A DNA stretch of 64,000 nucleotides from NCBI GenBank assembly GCA_020726505.1, contig JAHLEZ010000004.1, positions 2,914,001 through 2,978,000 of the forward strand, in the 5' to 3' direction. Of this stretch, positions 42,606-54,043 are shown piece after piece. The translations under genes and the position numbers were made by a program. Positions within the stretch are counted from its first letter, which is position 1; each line of letters starts with the position of its first letter. The notes below the pieces were generated by a model that had not been told where the DNA came from, ran no database searches, and saw only the letters and a program-made list of their open reading frames with translations. Source of the stretch: Leptodontidium sp. MPI-SDFR-AT-0119. Taxonomy: Eukaryota; Ascomycota; Leotiomycetes; Helotiales; Leptodontidiaceae.

Positions 42606-43173
42606 GTCCTGCTTGTTGGTAGGGAGCAACATCCTAGTCGATCGAGTCGAAGACAAAAAACGAAGCTCTTGTTTTTTGGAGGGGGGGCTCAAACTTGTCC
42701 TTTGTATGCTGAGAATTATGGATTCATAAGCTGTTGAGTAGCAGAGTAGATATTGTGTTTTCATTGCGGCAATAGAGAACTGAGTTATCAACTACCGATT
42801 ACACTGCAACATACACGATCGGTCCAGAGTTCAGTGAATACTTCTGTACAACCTCTAGCGGAATTGATGCAAGTTGAAGTTCAAAGCAAATATTACAGCA
42901 AGGGTATATTAGTAAAAAAGCAAGCTAACAAACTGATGTACAAAGAAAGGGATTGAACGTATCGTTCATTACGCCTAGCCACCAGCGAGTGAGTGAACCA
43001 TCTCGAGCAAGCCTTCCTCACAAGCGAAATAATTAGGTAAAAGAGAAGCACAGTGGCAAAAGCAACAGGAAATTCCGAGTACATGTCCCGGCGCTCGTGT
43101 CGTCAATCCTGATCCTGTGGTACAGCCGGCTGGTTGCGGTTGTTTGAAACCTTCCGAGGTGATAAATCAACAC
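42606..43173. other. Intergenic between convergent genes
   Basis: About 570 bases between the cysteine-rich peptide and the histidine kinase 3' ends. A run of seven G occurs near 42681-42687. No gene is seen. Confidence 0.5.
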
Positions 43174-46100
43174 TCAAGCTGCTTGGTGGGAGGACAACGT
43201 TGGGGTGGGTTCAAAGTCGTCGGGATCCAAGGCCAGGATCGGCTTCAGAGACTTCATCGGAATCGGCTTGACTATGTACAGGTCAACTCCGCTCTCGATT
43301 GCATCCCGCTGATACTTTTCCGATGAGAAGCAAGTCAATGCCACAATGCGTGTTCTAGAAAGGAGTTGCTCCTCTTCATAGGCTCGAATGTGGCGGGTAG
43401 ATGTCAACCCATCCATGATCGGCATTGAAAGGTCTACAACGTGTCAGCCACGATGCACCGCGTGAAGAAGATGCTGTGTACCCATGAAAATGATCTTGAA
43501 AGCACCCGGATCTGCTTGGTATTGTTCCAAAGCTTCAAGGCCATTGGTCGCAGTGACGTACTCCTGCTTAGCACTTCTCATACAATGCATGAGAATCTAG
43601 TGGTCAGTACCTGCCGAGTACTCGTCCTTGGTAAAGGCATACCTTCAAGTTCACAGCATTGTCCTCAACCAAGAGAGCCTTGTTTCTCAATGGAATGGCA
43701 GGCGAAATCGAAATTGCAACAGGAGAGACAGACATCATATCTTCAGACGCAGACCAGTCTTCCTGATGGTCGAGAAGTCGTTTCGAGACAGCATTGAGGG
43801 GTACAGGGTGTTGAGGCTTCGGATGATCCAGTGCGGGTATGCTCACAGGACTTTGCAGAGCTTCGGTTGTGTTCGTTCGACTGAGAACAGGAAGACTGGG
43901 CGATAGCAACGGACTCTGTGTCATGGAAGTGCTTCGGTGGATTGAAGGACGAGGGCTGCGTATGATGGATGGGGTTTCTTCTCTGGTTGACGCCGACATG
44001 CTGGCTACGGCAGATAGTTTGCTATCCAGGCAGACTTTTAACGCGCGAGCAAACTTGTGGGGACCAGCTCTAACCAACGCGTTAGCATGACACCAGACAG
44101 TTGATTGACTTGTGGAGAGATTTTCGTAGGAAGTATGATGCATCAAGATAGGAGACTCACGGCATCGACAGGTAATGAACTCTCTTTGTGCCCAAAAGAC
44201 GACTCTCAGTCGTATCCTCGAAGATAATCAGTGGTATCGAATTAGCATGACCCTCCAACAGAGCCAACTTGGAGCGCAATCCGACGAGTACATTCCCTGC
44301 TGCGGAAGCCAGAGTTGTACCTGTGGTTACTTCCATCTCGAACCAGTCGATGGCCATTCTCTTCAGTGATTCTTTGAGAGCCAGCATGGATTTCGATTGT
44401 GCACTCAAAATTCCTGTCGGGGCCTCGTCCACGTCCGGATAGTAGTCAAAGTCGATAAGGCACAACTTGAGTCCTCTGGCTCGAGATCGTACATCAGCAA
44501 TGAGACTCTCGTTGTCTGATATCTCTGATATTGGTATATCTGATGGTGCAAGAAGCGGAACGGAAACTGTAACTTTGGTGCCTTGCTTCACTTCACTCTT
44601 GATATTGATCTGTCCGCCAAGGTCTCGGATCAGTTGGCGCACAATTGACAAGCCGAGCCCTGTTCCCACAGCCATCTGATCCTCTTGCACAAAGGGTGTG
44701 AAGACATGGTACTTCAAGTAGTTGTCTGACATCCCTTTACCGGAGTCTTCAATCTCCAGCGTTACAATGTACGGTGCAGATGGGTTTCTGGGCGAAGGAG
44801 GATCGCTTCGGAGGGTTATTTTGACAAAACCTTGGTACGTGTACTTTAATGCATTGCCAAAGAGATTCACTGGAATAGCCATCATTAACATTGTCTCTCT
44901 GAGAGGCATCACTTCGGCCCAACCAACAGGCCTAATTGCCTGGTAACTGCAAATACACCAAACCCTCCAAATGAAAGCATCACTTACTGAGTATTCTCGT
45001 CCAGGCATTGACTTGAGACTTGAATATCCAGGATTCTTCCTTGGCAATGTTCAATATCAACATAACTTTATTCTCTTCCAGAGGCGCGTGAGTGTAGTTG
45101 CTTTCTGTCTGCTTGAGATCTTCGAATGTGCCGAAAGTTGATTTGTGAAAATCGTGTCCGAAGAAGACGCTCTCGACGGCCGATTCAATAATCTCACTCA
45201 AGTCTAGGGGTTTTAGATTCTTCAGCGTGGCCTTGCGGGAAGAAGGTGTTCCAGTATTTGATTTCGATGCAGGCTTTGCTGTGCGGGTGGCCTCGCTCAT
45301 CTTAGCGTAATCGAGACTGCAAATGTCAGCAAGTGGCCACTGGGTGCTAATGGAAGGGTGTTGAGACATTTGATCCATGGTATCCCACAAGACTTCTCTG
45401 CAAACTGTGACTGTGCGCATCATGTCATCTTGCAACAAGCCAGTGGAAGTTTCCTGTAAAGCTTCCATACTGGCAAGAATGCCGTGGAGTGGCGAGCGGA
45501 GTTCATGACTGACGGAGGAGATAAAGTCTAATTTCTCTTGATCGGCCGCCATGACATCTAGCCTAGACTTCTCTGACATCACACAACTCGTAAAAGCTGT
45601 GAGGTAATTGACGTCCGACGCGCGAATAATGCGTGTATAGTCTGTTGTCCCTGTGCGCCATTAGCTTCCATGGGACGGAACTGACATGTCCCCAAACATT
45701 GGGGACCTTCTGCCATTTACTCACATGCCAAGGCCCCAGCAAACCACTGATCGAAATGATTGTCCCACAGAGGAAAGAACATTATCGATTTTGCGCCCGG
45801 GCAGACTTTCTCAAGTTCGCCTGCCCAGCCCTTTAGTCTCTCGAGGTCATGGTTATCCGAAGGGTTGCTCCGCTCTGCCCCGTCAATGTGCAGAAGTACG
45901 CAGTCTCGATCGAAAGCGAAAATGTTGCCTTCTCGATAGGTTTGGAGAAGTGATTGAAGGGTTGAGCGTCGTAGAGGAACTTGGCCCGTTGCAAATGGCA
46001 AATCAAAGTTCTTCACTTTGGGTTCAATCGAATGGCCCAAGACGTCTGTCAACATCGCGCGATCAGAAGTTTCCGAACCCTTTGTAGAAGCCTCAAGGTG

Positions 46101-47695
46101 AGGGTTGCGAGTCGTTCTGGTAGAGCTCTGGATAGCTGACTATTCATTGTTGTCAGGTGTTGAGGGTGTGGGCATGGGTTGAGGACCCGATCGCACCCCA
46201 GGAGTACTGTTTCCCATTGAGTCATCTTGAAAACAAGCATCGATGATCATGACCCCATCAAGCTCCAGTCCTTGCCGGATGCGGTAGCAAGCGCGAGAGA
46301 ACAATTGCTGCAGTTCATCGGACATCAGAGGTTCGATGAAAAAAGCATTTTCGCCCATGGTAAGTCCTCTGCCTGGGTCATAATTAGTCTTTGAATTGGC
46401 ATCTGCTGGTGATCTTTGACCGAGGATTTCAATGAGTGTTCCTTGGTAGATTCAGATGGTACGTGATCCTGGCATATATTGGGTTCCAAGCGTTGCGTAC
46501 TGGTCCTGCTAATTGGTTTCTGCATTGCCTCAGGGGCAGAAGTGACTGTCGTTGGTAGTATTGTGCCATGGTCGCTAGGTGCATTTTCCGACGAAGATAT
46601 CACGGTGTGTGCCGTTCCCGGTTGCAGCGACGATAGTCTGGACAAATTGGTTGAATCATACCCATGACCCGATGCCCATTGTGCAGGAATCGATTTCTTC
46701 TCGACAAACATACCAAGTCCTTTCAGCATTTGGTCAGCCCTGTTGAAGTGATTCTGCATCTGGACAAGCTCGAGATGTCTCATGATGGCGGCTGATATCT
46801 CGGTCAGAACAGCAAGACCCTTCTCGTCTATGCCATCCCGTGGTTTGTTGTCCACGACACAGAATGTGCCGATAACGTGCCCTGCGGGACTCGTGATTGG
46901 GACTTCGACATAGAATCTCATATGGGGCCAACCTGAAACATATGGCCGGTCCTTGAACGAGTCGATTGCGGAGAGGTCATTCATGACGTAGAAGTTTGGT
47001 GTGGCTGTAACATGCGCTGTCGATATGTTAAGGCTCCCGTCTCTGGCAGTGAAGACCTGAATAGCTGTGAACTATTAGCATGAATGAAGGATAGAAGTTT
47101 TTCGAAGTGGGCTTGGGGACTTGTAGAGGGCACATATGTGCCCGGATGGTTGGCCAAGAAGGCTTCACATACTATTCGGACAGATACCCCAGGTCAAATC
47201 CAGGATTCTTGGACCCAAGTAGACTTCATTACCCGGATTGCATTCCTCTTGGCTTAAGAGAGAAACACTACGTGTAGCCTCTGCAAGGATGTACTGACTT
47301 TCATGGTCCATGAGAGAAATAAAGCTTCGTTGGCAGTCCAGTCGACAGGCTCCAAGCTGGGCAAATGCAGTGAGGGTGGAGTCGTGGGACAAGAGCTGTG
47401 TGCAGTCAGGAGTCTCAGGTTCCTCCAAGGCCGGCATGGAAACGGGACCGGCATTAGTACAATCCTCGGGGACCACGTCGGGTGCGCAGTTGCTGGAGAT
47501 AGATGGCTTTTGCGATTTGACCTTTGGCTTGTAGTACCTGTAGTTTGCAAGAGAAGCGTCAATGGGCGATTCGGCTTTCTGTATGTAATAGTATAGGCAT
47601 GCAACTGAGCAGGGGGTAGAGACGGGTCCATACCGCATTAAATCTCGAACGCGAGCACGCTCGACGTCCAGAGGTGCTTGCTGTTGTGGTAGCAT
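43174..47695 (-). CDS. Hybrid histidine kinase: GAF, HisKA, HATPase and receiver domains
   Basis: Likely exons: 47695-47173, 47064-46501, 46405-46197, 46139-45725, 45650-44988, 44869-44161, 44069-43643, 43596-43482 and 43433-43174, about 1,294 residues. All joins keep frame; the boundaries at 46501/46405 are the least certain, since other phase-1 acceptors exist. N-terminal GAF-type region: TIQVFTARDGSLNIS, DRPYVSGWPHMRFYVEVPITSP and GHVIGTFCVVDNKPR. H-box SSVSHELRSPLHGIL carries the phosphorylated His (about 619). The ATPase has an N-box MNLFGNALKYT, G1 DSGKGMSD and G2 GTGLGLSIV. The receiver has LLVEDNAVN, phospho-Asp in FMDLSMPIMDG (about 1209) and Lys in VKPIP. It passes phosphate His-Asp to an HPt protein in stress or developmental signalling; the stimulus is unknown. 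An in-frame TAG at 46140-46142 is removed by a 57-nt intron. Confidence 0.88.
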
Positions 47696-48183
47696 GGTGA
47701 CAGTCCAAAGGTGACGGCGTGTAGAACAGTAGGCACGGCACCAGGCAGCGCGGTGTGAGGTTCTGGGGTGGATGGAACGAGAGTGGTAGCTGCTGAACAC
47801 CCTAATAGACGTATGCGAGCAGCAGAGAAGGGGAGACGCATGAATTAGGTGAAGATATACCTGTACACGGAGTGGAAAATGTGTAAAGGGGAGGAAAAGA
47901 GAAGAGAGGAGGAGGCAGGAGGAAGTGAGCTTGAAGAAGATGGCGGAAAGGGTCTGGACCCCCATCGACCGTCGACCACACGTGACTGTCAACAGGAGAG
48001 GAGGAAGGAACGAGACAGCTGGGTGATTGAGACCAATGCAATGAGGATATGCTTAGGTATGTACTCTGCCCACCCAGGAACTTAAATTCCTTTTCGGCGT
48101 CATCTTGACAGACAAATTGAGGGCAGGAGAGGCCTTGAATCGACCGAATTGCCCCGAGCAGGTACAAGGAAGGTAGGTAGGCA
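47696..48183. other. Promoter region of the histidine kinase
   Basis: Purine-rich on the plus strand near 47885-47930 (pyrimidine-rich leader on the kinase's strand). The minus frame stays open upstream of the kinase ATG, but its translation is Ser/Leu/Phe-rich and not protein-like. GGTAGGTAGG motifs occur at 48171-48190. Confidence 0.5.
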
Positions 48184-48192
48184 AGCAGGCAG

Positions 48193-49101
48193 GTGATACA
48201 CGCTTGGCTCCAGAGGATTTCATATAATATAATCCACTCTTCTTCGGCGCATTCAGCTACCACAGAATATGCTTCTACGATCAAAGCACCAGCGACCATC
48301 TCGCCTACTTCCACCTCCATCAAGAATCGAGCATACAAGAAAGTCTTAGAAAAAGTCGAGGCCATGGACGAAGACAGAGATGAGCAAAACAAGCAAGAGA
48401 ATATCCAACTCAAGCGAAACGAAGTGGCCAAGTCTCTAGTCGCCGGTCCCCTCGGAAGGTGGTGGATGTACTCCTAGTCGATGTAGCGCTGAAAGATGCT
48501 CGCATCATGAGGAAGCGAATACCAGGACCCAAAACCCCAAAGCAGAAGATATCGCGACAATTGGGAAGGAGAACGCTGCTGGAACTTAGACGAGCGTCCA
48601 TTGAAGGGTTTCTCGGCAGTGACACAAACATCTGCAGTACCATACCGCCATCGAAATATCCCTTTGGGACTCCGGCGATGACTTGTACTCAGCTGGAGAT
48701 CACCTTGCACTTCCAGCCAACCCCCGCTGCTGACCCCATCTACGATAATGCTCACAACTTCACAAGCAAAGCAACCACAAAAAAAGAAAAAAAAGTTAGA
48801 TTACCACCTCAATCTCTCCGCCACATTCGCCCAGAACCAAGAAGCCAAAAGCTCGTCAAGCTCCAAAAAGACACAAAACAAAAGAGACACACAGCCAAAA
48901 CGACCGCTCAGCCCAGACTCCAAGACAGGATCAGAATTCGCAGATGAGCAACAAGAAGAACAGACAGAAACACAGCCCTCTGACTTCCCAGCCACTGAGC
49001 GAATCAAAGAAGGACTGGTCACATGTACCAGTCGTGGATATCGACGCGATGCCATCTACGTGCCGGCTTTTCGCCTTTTAAGAGATAGTGCGTATCTCTA
49101 G
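48193..49101 (+). CDS. Probable multi-exon unknown gene, structure unresolved
   Basis: Three separate stretches on the plus strand read like protein, in different frames. The first, near 48310-48475, is helical and charged (KKVLEKVEAMDEDRDEQNK, then LKRNEVAKSLVAGPLG). The second, near 48650-48730, reads YHTAIEISLWDSGDDLYS then AGDHLALPANPRC behind an ATCTGCAG acceptor. The third, 48748-49101, is basic and Ser/Gln-rich (LDYHLNLSATFAQNQEAK, then RRDAIYVPAFRLLRDSAYL at the end). Another frame is open across 48459-48947. I could not connect them with confident splice sites, so the exon order, the start and even the number of genes are open. No known domain is seen. Confidence 0.35.
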
Positions 49102-49186
49102 CACGAGACTCCGTGACGACTCTAGTATACTAGTTCGAGGGAATGTAAGATTTGTAGATGTTGACCAACCAATGCATTACACTCTC

Positions 49187-50443
49187 TCAATTCTCCCCAT
49201 CTGCCAACAGATAAACATCAACGCCATAAGTCTCATTCAAGCCCACCTTTTGCACAACCGTTCCACTCTCCATCCTTACCCACGTCTCAACCTCCATCTC
49301 ATTCCTCTTCTTTCCACCAAACCCCAACTTCACCACCCTCGCCCCTCGATTCCAAGATCCATACCCACCATACCCCGAATGTTTACAGAAACACAAATGC
49401 GGCTTACTCACCCCCTCCGTCACACCCGTCCCCTCAGGCCAATTAGCACACCACGCATCCCCATGATCATGACCACTATACACGCTATGCAACCCTGGCG
49501 TATCAACAAGCGCCTGCATGAACAGGACATCCTGCGATCCATCCCCCTGCGCCGCAAGAGGCACATCATCATTCAAACCAGGGAAATGCACCGACTCATC
49601 CCCAACCCTGGGCAACAGCTGATTCTGCACCGTGAGGAACGCAGACGGCGGGATATGCACGAATGCCAGGGACGGGATGTCTTTGCGGTATTTCTTCTTG
49701 ATACGTTTCTGTTCTGTCACGAACCAGGAGACGATGGAGGGCTCGACCCAATTCGGGATCGTTTCTGAATCCGAGGAGGCCCGGAATGGTGCGCCGCCTT
49801 GGCTGTCGAAGAACCAGAGGATGGCAAGGGGTGTGCCATCGCAGTCCTTCTCACGGGCGAAAAGAGGGATGTAGTAATTCGTTATACCACCTACACCACG
49901 AGGAGAAGTCTGCGTGTACGACAAAGCGTATTTGTCTTCTTCATTGAAGAGTGCTGAGCGGGAGAGGTTGAATTGTGAATCGTGGTTGCCGTATGTACTT
50001 GCCCAGCGGACATTCCTCTCCACGAGAGGTGCGACGATGACGTCAAGGTATTTGGTGGAGTTTGTGAGGAAGGTATTCTCACCTGTGATGAGATCGCCAT
50101 CTGTGGCTTGTTAGTTGGGAAGGATCAAAAGTGGGATGGGACACCTACTCAAGACGACGAAATCCGAATCCTCCGAATCCAGAATCGCGTTTATGACGCG
50201 CGTGGAATTGACATCTTGATCGATCCCCCACCCGTGTTCTTCCTCGCCATAATGCAAGTCTGAGAATATGGTGATTTGGAACTCATAGTTGTCATTTAGA
50301 CGAATGAGCGGTTGGTGGGATTTTTTGGATGAATCTCGAGATGAGAAGATGGATGTTGCTGTGAGCCAACGCGAGACTAGGTTAGGGAGGAACATGGTGT
50401 TGTAGATCGCGATGATCGCGAGGATTTGGAATGGGAGTGCCAT
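49187..50443 (-). CDS. Calcineurin-like metallophosphoesterase
   Basis: Two exons, 50443-50149 and 50100-49187, with a 48-nt intron (GTAGGT donor, CCACAG acceptor); 402 residues. The N-terminal hydrophobic stretch (ALPFQILAIIAIYNTMFL) is a signal peptide or membrane anchor. Metal ligands follow the family order: FSDLHYG (Asp62, His64), NGDLITG (Asp101), YGNHD (Asn137, His138), FVHIPP, and GHDHGDAWC (about 300). This is the Dcr2/purple-acid-like branch of fungal phosphoesterases with a long C-terminal half including CKHSGYGGYGSWNRGARVV. The NGD motif is rebuilt only by splicing. It probably acts in the secretory pathway or vacuole, dephosphorylating an unknown substrate. Confidence 0.92.
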
Positions 50444-50874
50444 CTTTATATACTTCTATCATGATTGTGGATATTGAGTTTAGTTCATGGAGATGTTGCT
50501 GGATGAAGAAGGTCGATGAAAAGCAGTGATGAGGTTCAGAAGCGTGCTGGGAAACATGAAAACGATTGGTTGGGGCGTGGTAACGTGATTCAAGTGTGAC
50601 TTTTGACTATATTTTCTTCGGTTTAGTCGGCCCTGTAATTAAAGTCTATTATACCAGTACAGTATACTGAAAACAAATTGCAAATCTTTCCAAGCTGCCT
50701 TTCTCTTTCTTATCTTTCAGGGTATTATGCAATCGTTGCAACCGCATCACAAATAACCCCACCAATTACCCCACCAGTCCGTTGATTTCGTTCTATCCCA
50801 AGCCAGTCTATCCAAAGCCCAGTCTATCATCCCCAAATTCCTTTTATATCATACAGTTGTACATGTTGTAGAAA
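50444..50874. other. Intergenic, no gene seen
   Basis: About 430 bases between two co-oriented minus-strand genes. It should hold the phosphoesterase promoter and the 3' end of the GPI-type gene. Confidence 0.5.
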
Positions 50875-51243
50875 TTACAAAGACGCGACAGCAAAGGCGA
50901 TCACAACAGCCATACAGGCCGATCCATAACCAAAGTCCTTAAACGAAGTCGCTGCAGATGTCGAAATCGGCGAAGTGCTTGGTGAGAGAGGTCTCCCGGT
51001 TGCCGTTGAATTCGACCCAGAAGTCCCGTTTGATATCCCCGTAGGCGAGGTTATGAATGTTGAGGTTGTGTTTGAGGATGACCCAGCGTAGGTGGCAGTG
51101 GGCGATGGAGCCAAGACAGAGATGGATGGTGTGTACAAAGCTGTGCTATTGGTACCGTATGTAGGAGATGCGAGGACGAAGCTTGAAAAGCTCGACAGTA
51201 GGAGAGTAGCAAGCAAGAGCATGTTTCGGTATGAGGACAGCAT
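50875..51243 (-). CDS. Small Ser/Thr-rich GPI-anchored-type cell-wall protein
   Basis: Single exon, 122 residues. There is a signal peptide (residues 1-25, MLLLATLLLSSFSSFVLA after MLSSYRN). The middle is rich in Ser, Thr, Pro and Gly with several N-glycosylation sequons (NSTA, NTTS, NGTS, NSTA). It ends in a short hydrophobic C-terminal segment (GSACMAVVIAFAVASL) without a charged end, as in proteins that lose it when a GPI anchor is attached. Residues around Ser-Ala-Ala-Thr-Ser/Phe-Lys-Asp could hold the omega site. Such proteins end up at the plasma membrane or in the wall glucan. The start at 51243 is the first of two Met codons and is followed directly by the signal peptide. Confidence 0.82.
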   Translation of the reverse strand: MLSSYRNMLLLATLLLSSFSSFVLASPTYGTNSTALYTPSISVLAPSPTATYAGSSSNTTSTFITSPTGISNGTSGSNSTATGRPLSPSTSPISTSAATSFKDFGYGSACMAVVIAFAVASL

Positions 51244-52056
51244 TTTGAAGTTGTGCTTAGCGAAGGAAATGTCTGAAAGGGATATTCCAAGTCTGATGAT
51301 TGATGAGAGTTACGAAAGATAAATGGAAATTGAAGAAGATGGGAAAGATAATGAGCGAAAATAATAAAGGTATATAAGCAAAATTTCAACATTTGCCTCT
51401 CCTTCCCGTAGGTTCCGCCTACGGATTACGCATCTACACTCGTCCGTTGCGCAGTCAGCCTCATGACGACGCTCTGCGCGGTCGATTCCGGATTCACTGC
51501 GCGCTACCACGTGCAGTGCTCATTTAATTCAGCTGCCAGATTCCAAAGTCCTGAGCTTGAGTTGTTAACACCCAATCGGTGTTGTGTGTTGTTGCGAGGA
51601 GAAAATATGCGCAGGGTGGCTGAGAGGGCTGACGCAAAAAAAGCCGGCGAAAAATACACTCGGCGCCACCGACATCAGCCTCGGTCACACCGCAGTGGGC
51701 TTTCGTTTCGTCCGATATCGCGACAAGCTTTTCAGATAAAAATACACAACGAATAGCGTTAATCAGTTGGTCTATCAAAGAGGCTCTTTCATGCGAAGGT
51801 GTCGATCTTGAGCTTGACATGGTTGTTCCCAACTGGGTGGTTCGAGTGTTTGGGACATGTTTCTATTTTTAGCAAGCGAGTCTCGGCTGACAGAAAGCAT
51901 TCGTCGTCCGAAAGTAGATGCAATGAAAAGCCTGCTAAGTACTTTTTCATCTATAAACTACAAATTCTTTTTCACTGGGGAAGGAAAGTTGCGAAATTTC
52001 TGCAAGAACAAATAATAATACTTCATAAATGTCCATGATTTTCGTAGGTGAAATGA
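51244..52056. other. Intergenic, no gene seen
   Basis: About 800 bases upstream of the GPI-type gene. Open frames are short and show no coherent protein. Confidence 0.5.
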
Positions 52057-52510
52057 TTGTTTGTGGACTGCACGACGATTGGCCTCAACGATGAGCTTCC
52101 AACTCGACAACTTCTTCGATATTCTTCACAGCATCGCTGTAGTACTTGCTTAATATCGCTGCCATGTGCGTGCTTGACTGCAGTTTCGACCTTGGCGATA
52201 GAAGACATGGCAGCTTGTGGATCTATTACTATGGCTTCATATTGATGCCCCCAATGACCATGAGCACTAGGTTCAAGGAATTCCTCCTATGTGAGCATTG
52301 GAGGATCGACCAAGGCAAATGATACAGACTCTTACTTATTGGAAACCAGGTATCACACTGAGCATCTGGTTGTTGCAAGCACAATGCCACGACACGTTGC
52401 AGCATATCATCAGTTGCCAGATGTGAATCTCGCCAACGCACCATTAAATTTTTTCCAGAATGGCATTGAATTCTTCGAAATCGGGACTGGAGCATATAAT
52501 GGAGCATAAT
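52057..52510 (-). pseudogene. Probable decayed gene remnant
   Basis: On the minus strand coherent segments remain: DFEEFNAILEKI near 52470 and, after a CACATAG acceptor, EEFLEPSAHGHWGHQYEA followed by IVIDPQAAMSSIAKVETAVK, then HAHGSDIK. At about 52141-52151 the frame must lose one base to continue into KYYSDAVKNIEEVVELEAH, which ends in a stop. No start or family is recognised. One extra base plus missing upstream exons indicate a pseudogene, though an unusual splice is possible. Confidence 0.35.
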
Positions 52511-52868
52511 GGATCATCGTTGGGTGCAAACCATCTCACATACCTTGTTTATGTCTCGCTTAGGTCCAAAAGTAGAGCCTGGGTGACAAGATTTAGCTCT
52601 GTTGAATTCTACACGCACGACGCAATGTGCCATGCCGAATTTGTTACTGGGACATGTATTAATCAAGTACTTTACCCAATTAGGCAATTCTGCAGGAGAA
52701 TTTGAAAGGATAAGATTTGAGTCTCAGTACGGGGATGATAATCAGGGCCCTCTACCACTAATCACAGCGACACCCTGAAGCCGAAGCCTGGCCGAACCCC
52801 ACCACGCAACCTTCAGCCTCGCCCATCCTCCTCCCTTCCCTCTCCAAAAATCCTTCGACCTCCCTAAG
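52511..52868. other. Promoter region of the GH18 gene
   Basis: 360 bases; the last 100 are strongly pyrimidine-rich (CTCCTCCCTTCCCTCTCC) just before the ATG at 52869. No gene is seen. Confidence 0.5.
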
Positions 52869-53963
52869 ATGCCTCCATTACCTCTTCCCTCAACACCACG
52901 TATAGTAATATACTACCAGACGCAGCACAATCCAGATGGCACTCCTTGTTCGATCCTCCCTATCATCACGCAGCCAAACATCGCGGTGACACACGTCAAC
53001 CTCGCGGCGATACACCTCAATGATCCACCAGGAAATATACATCTAGTATGTCTCCCTCCGCCTCTCTTTACCTAGGAACACGACTGCAGTTTGCTCATAC
53101 ATGCGCAGAACGACCACGTCCCCTCCGACCCACGATACGTCACACTATGGGCCGAGCTACGAATCCTCCAAGCCTCCGGCATCAAAGTCCTGGGAATGCT
53201 GGGAGGGGCTGCGAAAGGATCCTTCACACGACTCGACCTTGACGAAGCAACCTTCGAAGCCTACTACATACCTCTGCGGAACCTAATACGAGAGAGAAGC
53301 CTCGACGGGCTAGATCTGGACGTCGAAGAACCCATGACATTGGCGGGCATAATACGATTGATTGATCGACTGAAGAGCGATTTTGGGAACGACTTCATAG
53401 TCACCCTGGCACCTGTCGCAGCAGCTTTGATGTCTGATAGACCGGAACATAATCTCAGCGGCTTTAGCTACGAGGCTTTGGAGGTTATGCGCGGCAAGCA
53501 TATCGGGTGGTACAATACACAATTCTACTGTGGGTGGGGAGATCTGAGCAAGACCGATGGTTACGACTTCATGGTCTCGAGGGGTTTTCCTGCAGATAAG
53601 ATCGTGATTGGAATGGTCACGAATCCTGGAAATGGAAGTGGTTGGGTACCGTTCGAGTTGCTGCAGGAAGTCCTGATTACATTGAAACTACGATACCCAG
53701 GGTTTGGAGGGGTGATGGGCTGGGAATATTTCAACTCGCTACCAGGGGATAGAGCAAGGCCTTGGGAATGGGCTGCTTTCATGACAAAGAATGTTAGGAA
53801 TGGTCTTCCTGCGGCTTCTCTGCCTGCTCCGGCCCCAGCTGTTGCCCCGGTCGTGTGGAAGCAGAACCCGTTCATGATGGTAGATGACGATCCAAAAGCC
53901 AAGGAAGATGCACCAGTGCCGAAAGAGTTCGAATACTACTCTGATGGCAGCATAGCTGAATAG
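52869..53963 (+). CDS. Glycoside hydrolase family 18 (chitinase-like) protein
   Basis: Two exons, 52869-53045 and 53109-53963, with a 63-nt intron (GTATGT donor, GCGCAG acceptor); 343 residues. The earlier CTGCAG acceptor would break the frame. The GH18 barrel starts RIVIYYQTQHNPDG; the beta-3 motif is GIKVLGMLGGAA, and the catalytic motif DGLDLDVEE (about 125-133, DxxDxDxE with Glu132 as acid/base) is intact. Later strands include FIVTLAPVAAAL, GWYNTQFYCGWGD, KIVIGMVTNPGNG and GGVMGWEYFNS with the usual Trp. No signal peptide is present, so it is probably intracellular or leaves by another route. The last 70 residues are Ala/Pro-rich and disordered. Substrate is chitin or an N-glycan type oligosaccharide (endo-beta-N-acetylglucosaminidase relatives share the motif). 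Confidence 0.92.
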
Positions 53964-54043
53964 GCATGGATCATCAACCCAGCCATTGACCTGTCATGAA
54001 AGTATTCCTATGAAAGAACCTTTCATTTCCTGTACGTGGTGAG

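Noticed and set aside
46140..46142. In-frame TAG taken as a sign that the histidine kinase is dead
   Set aside because: A 57-nt intron with donor, branch and acceptor removes it in phase, and every catalytic motif downstream is intact.
47696..47992. N-terminal extension of the histidine kinase frame
   Set aside because: The frame is open, but the added residues are a Ser/Leu/Phe-rich translation of pyrimidine-rich leader DNA. The Met at 47695 leads straight into the conserved RARVRDLMRYGP block.
49088..49768. 226-codon plus-strand frame opposite the phosphoesterase
   Set aside because: The opposite strand carries all metallophosphoesterase motifs; this frame is His/Pro/Arg-rich and has no domain.
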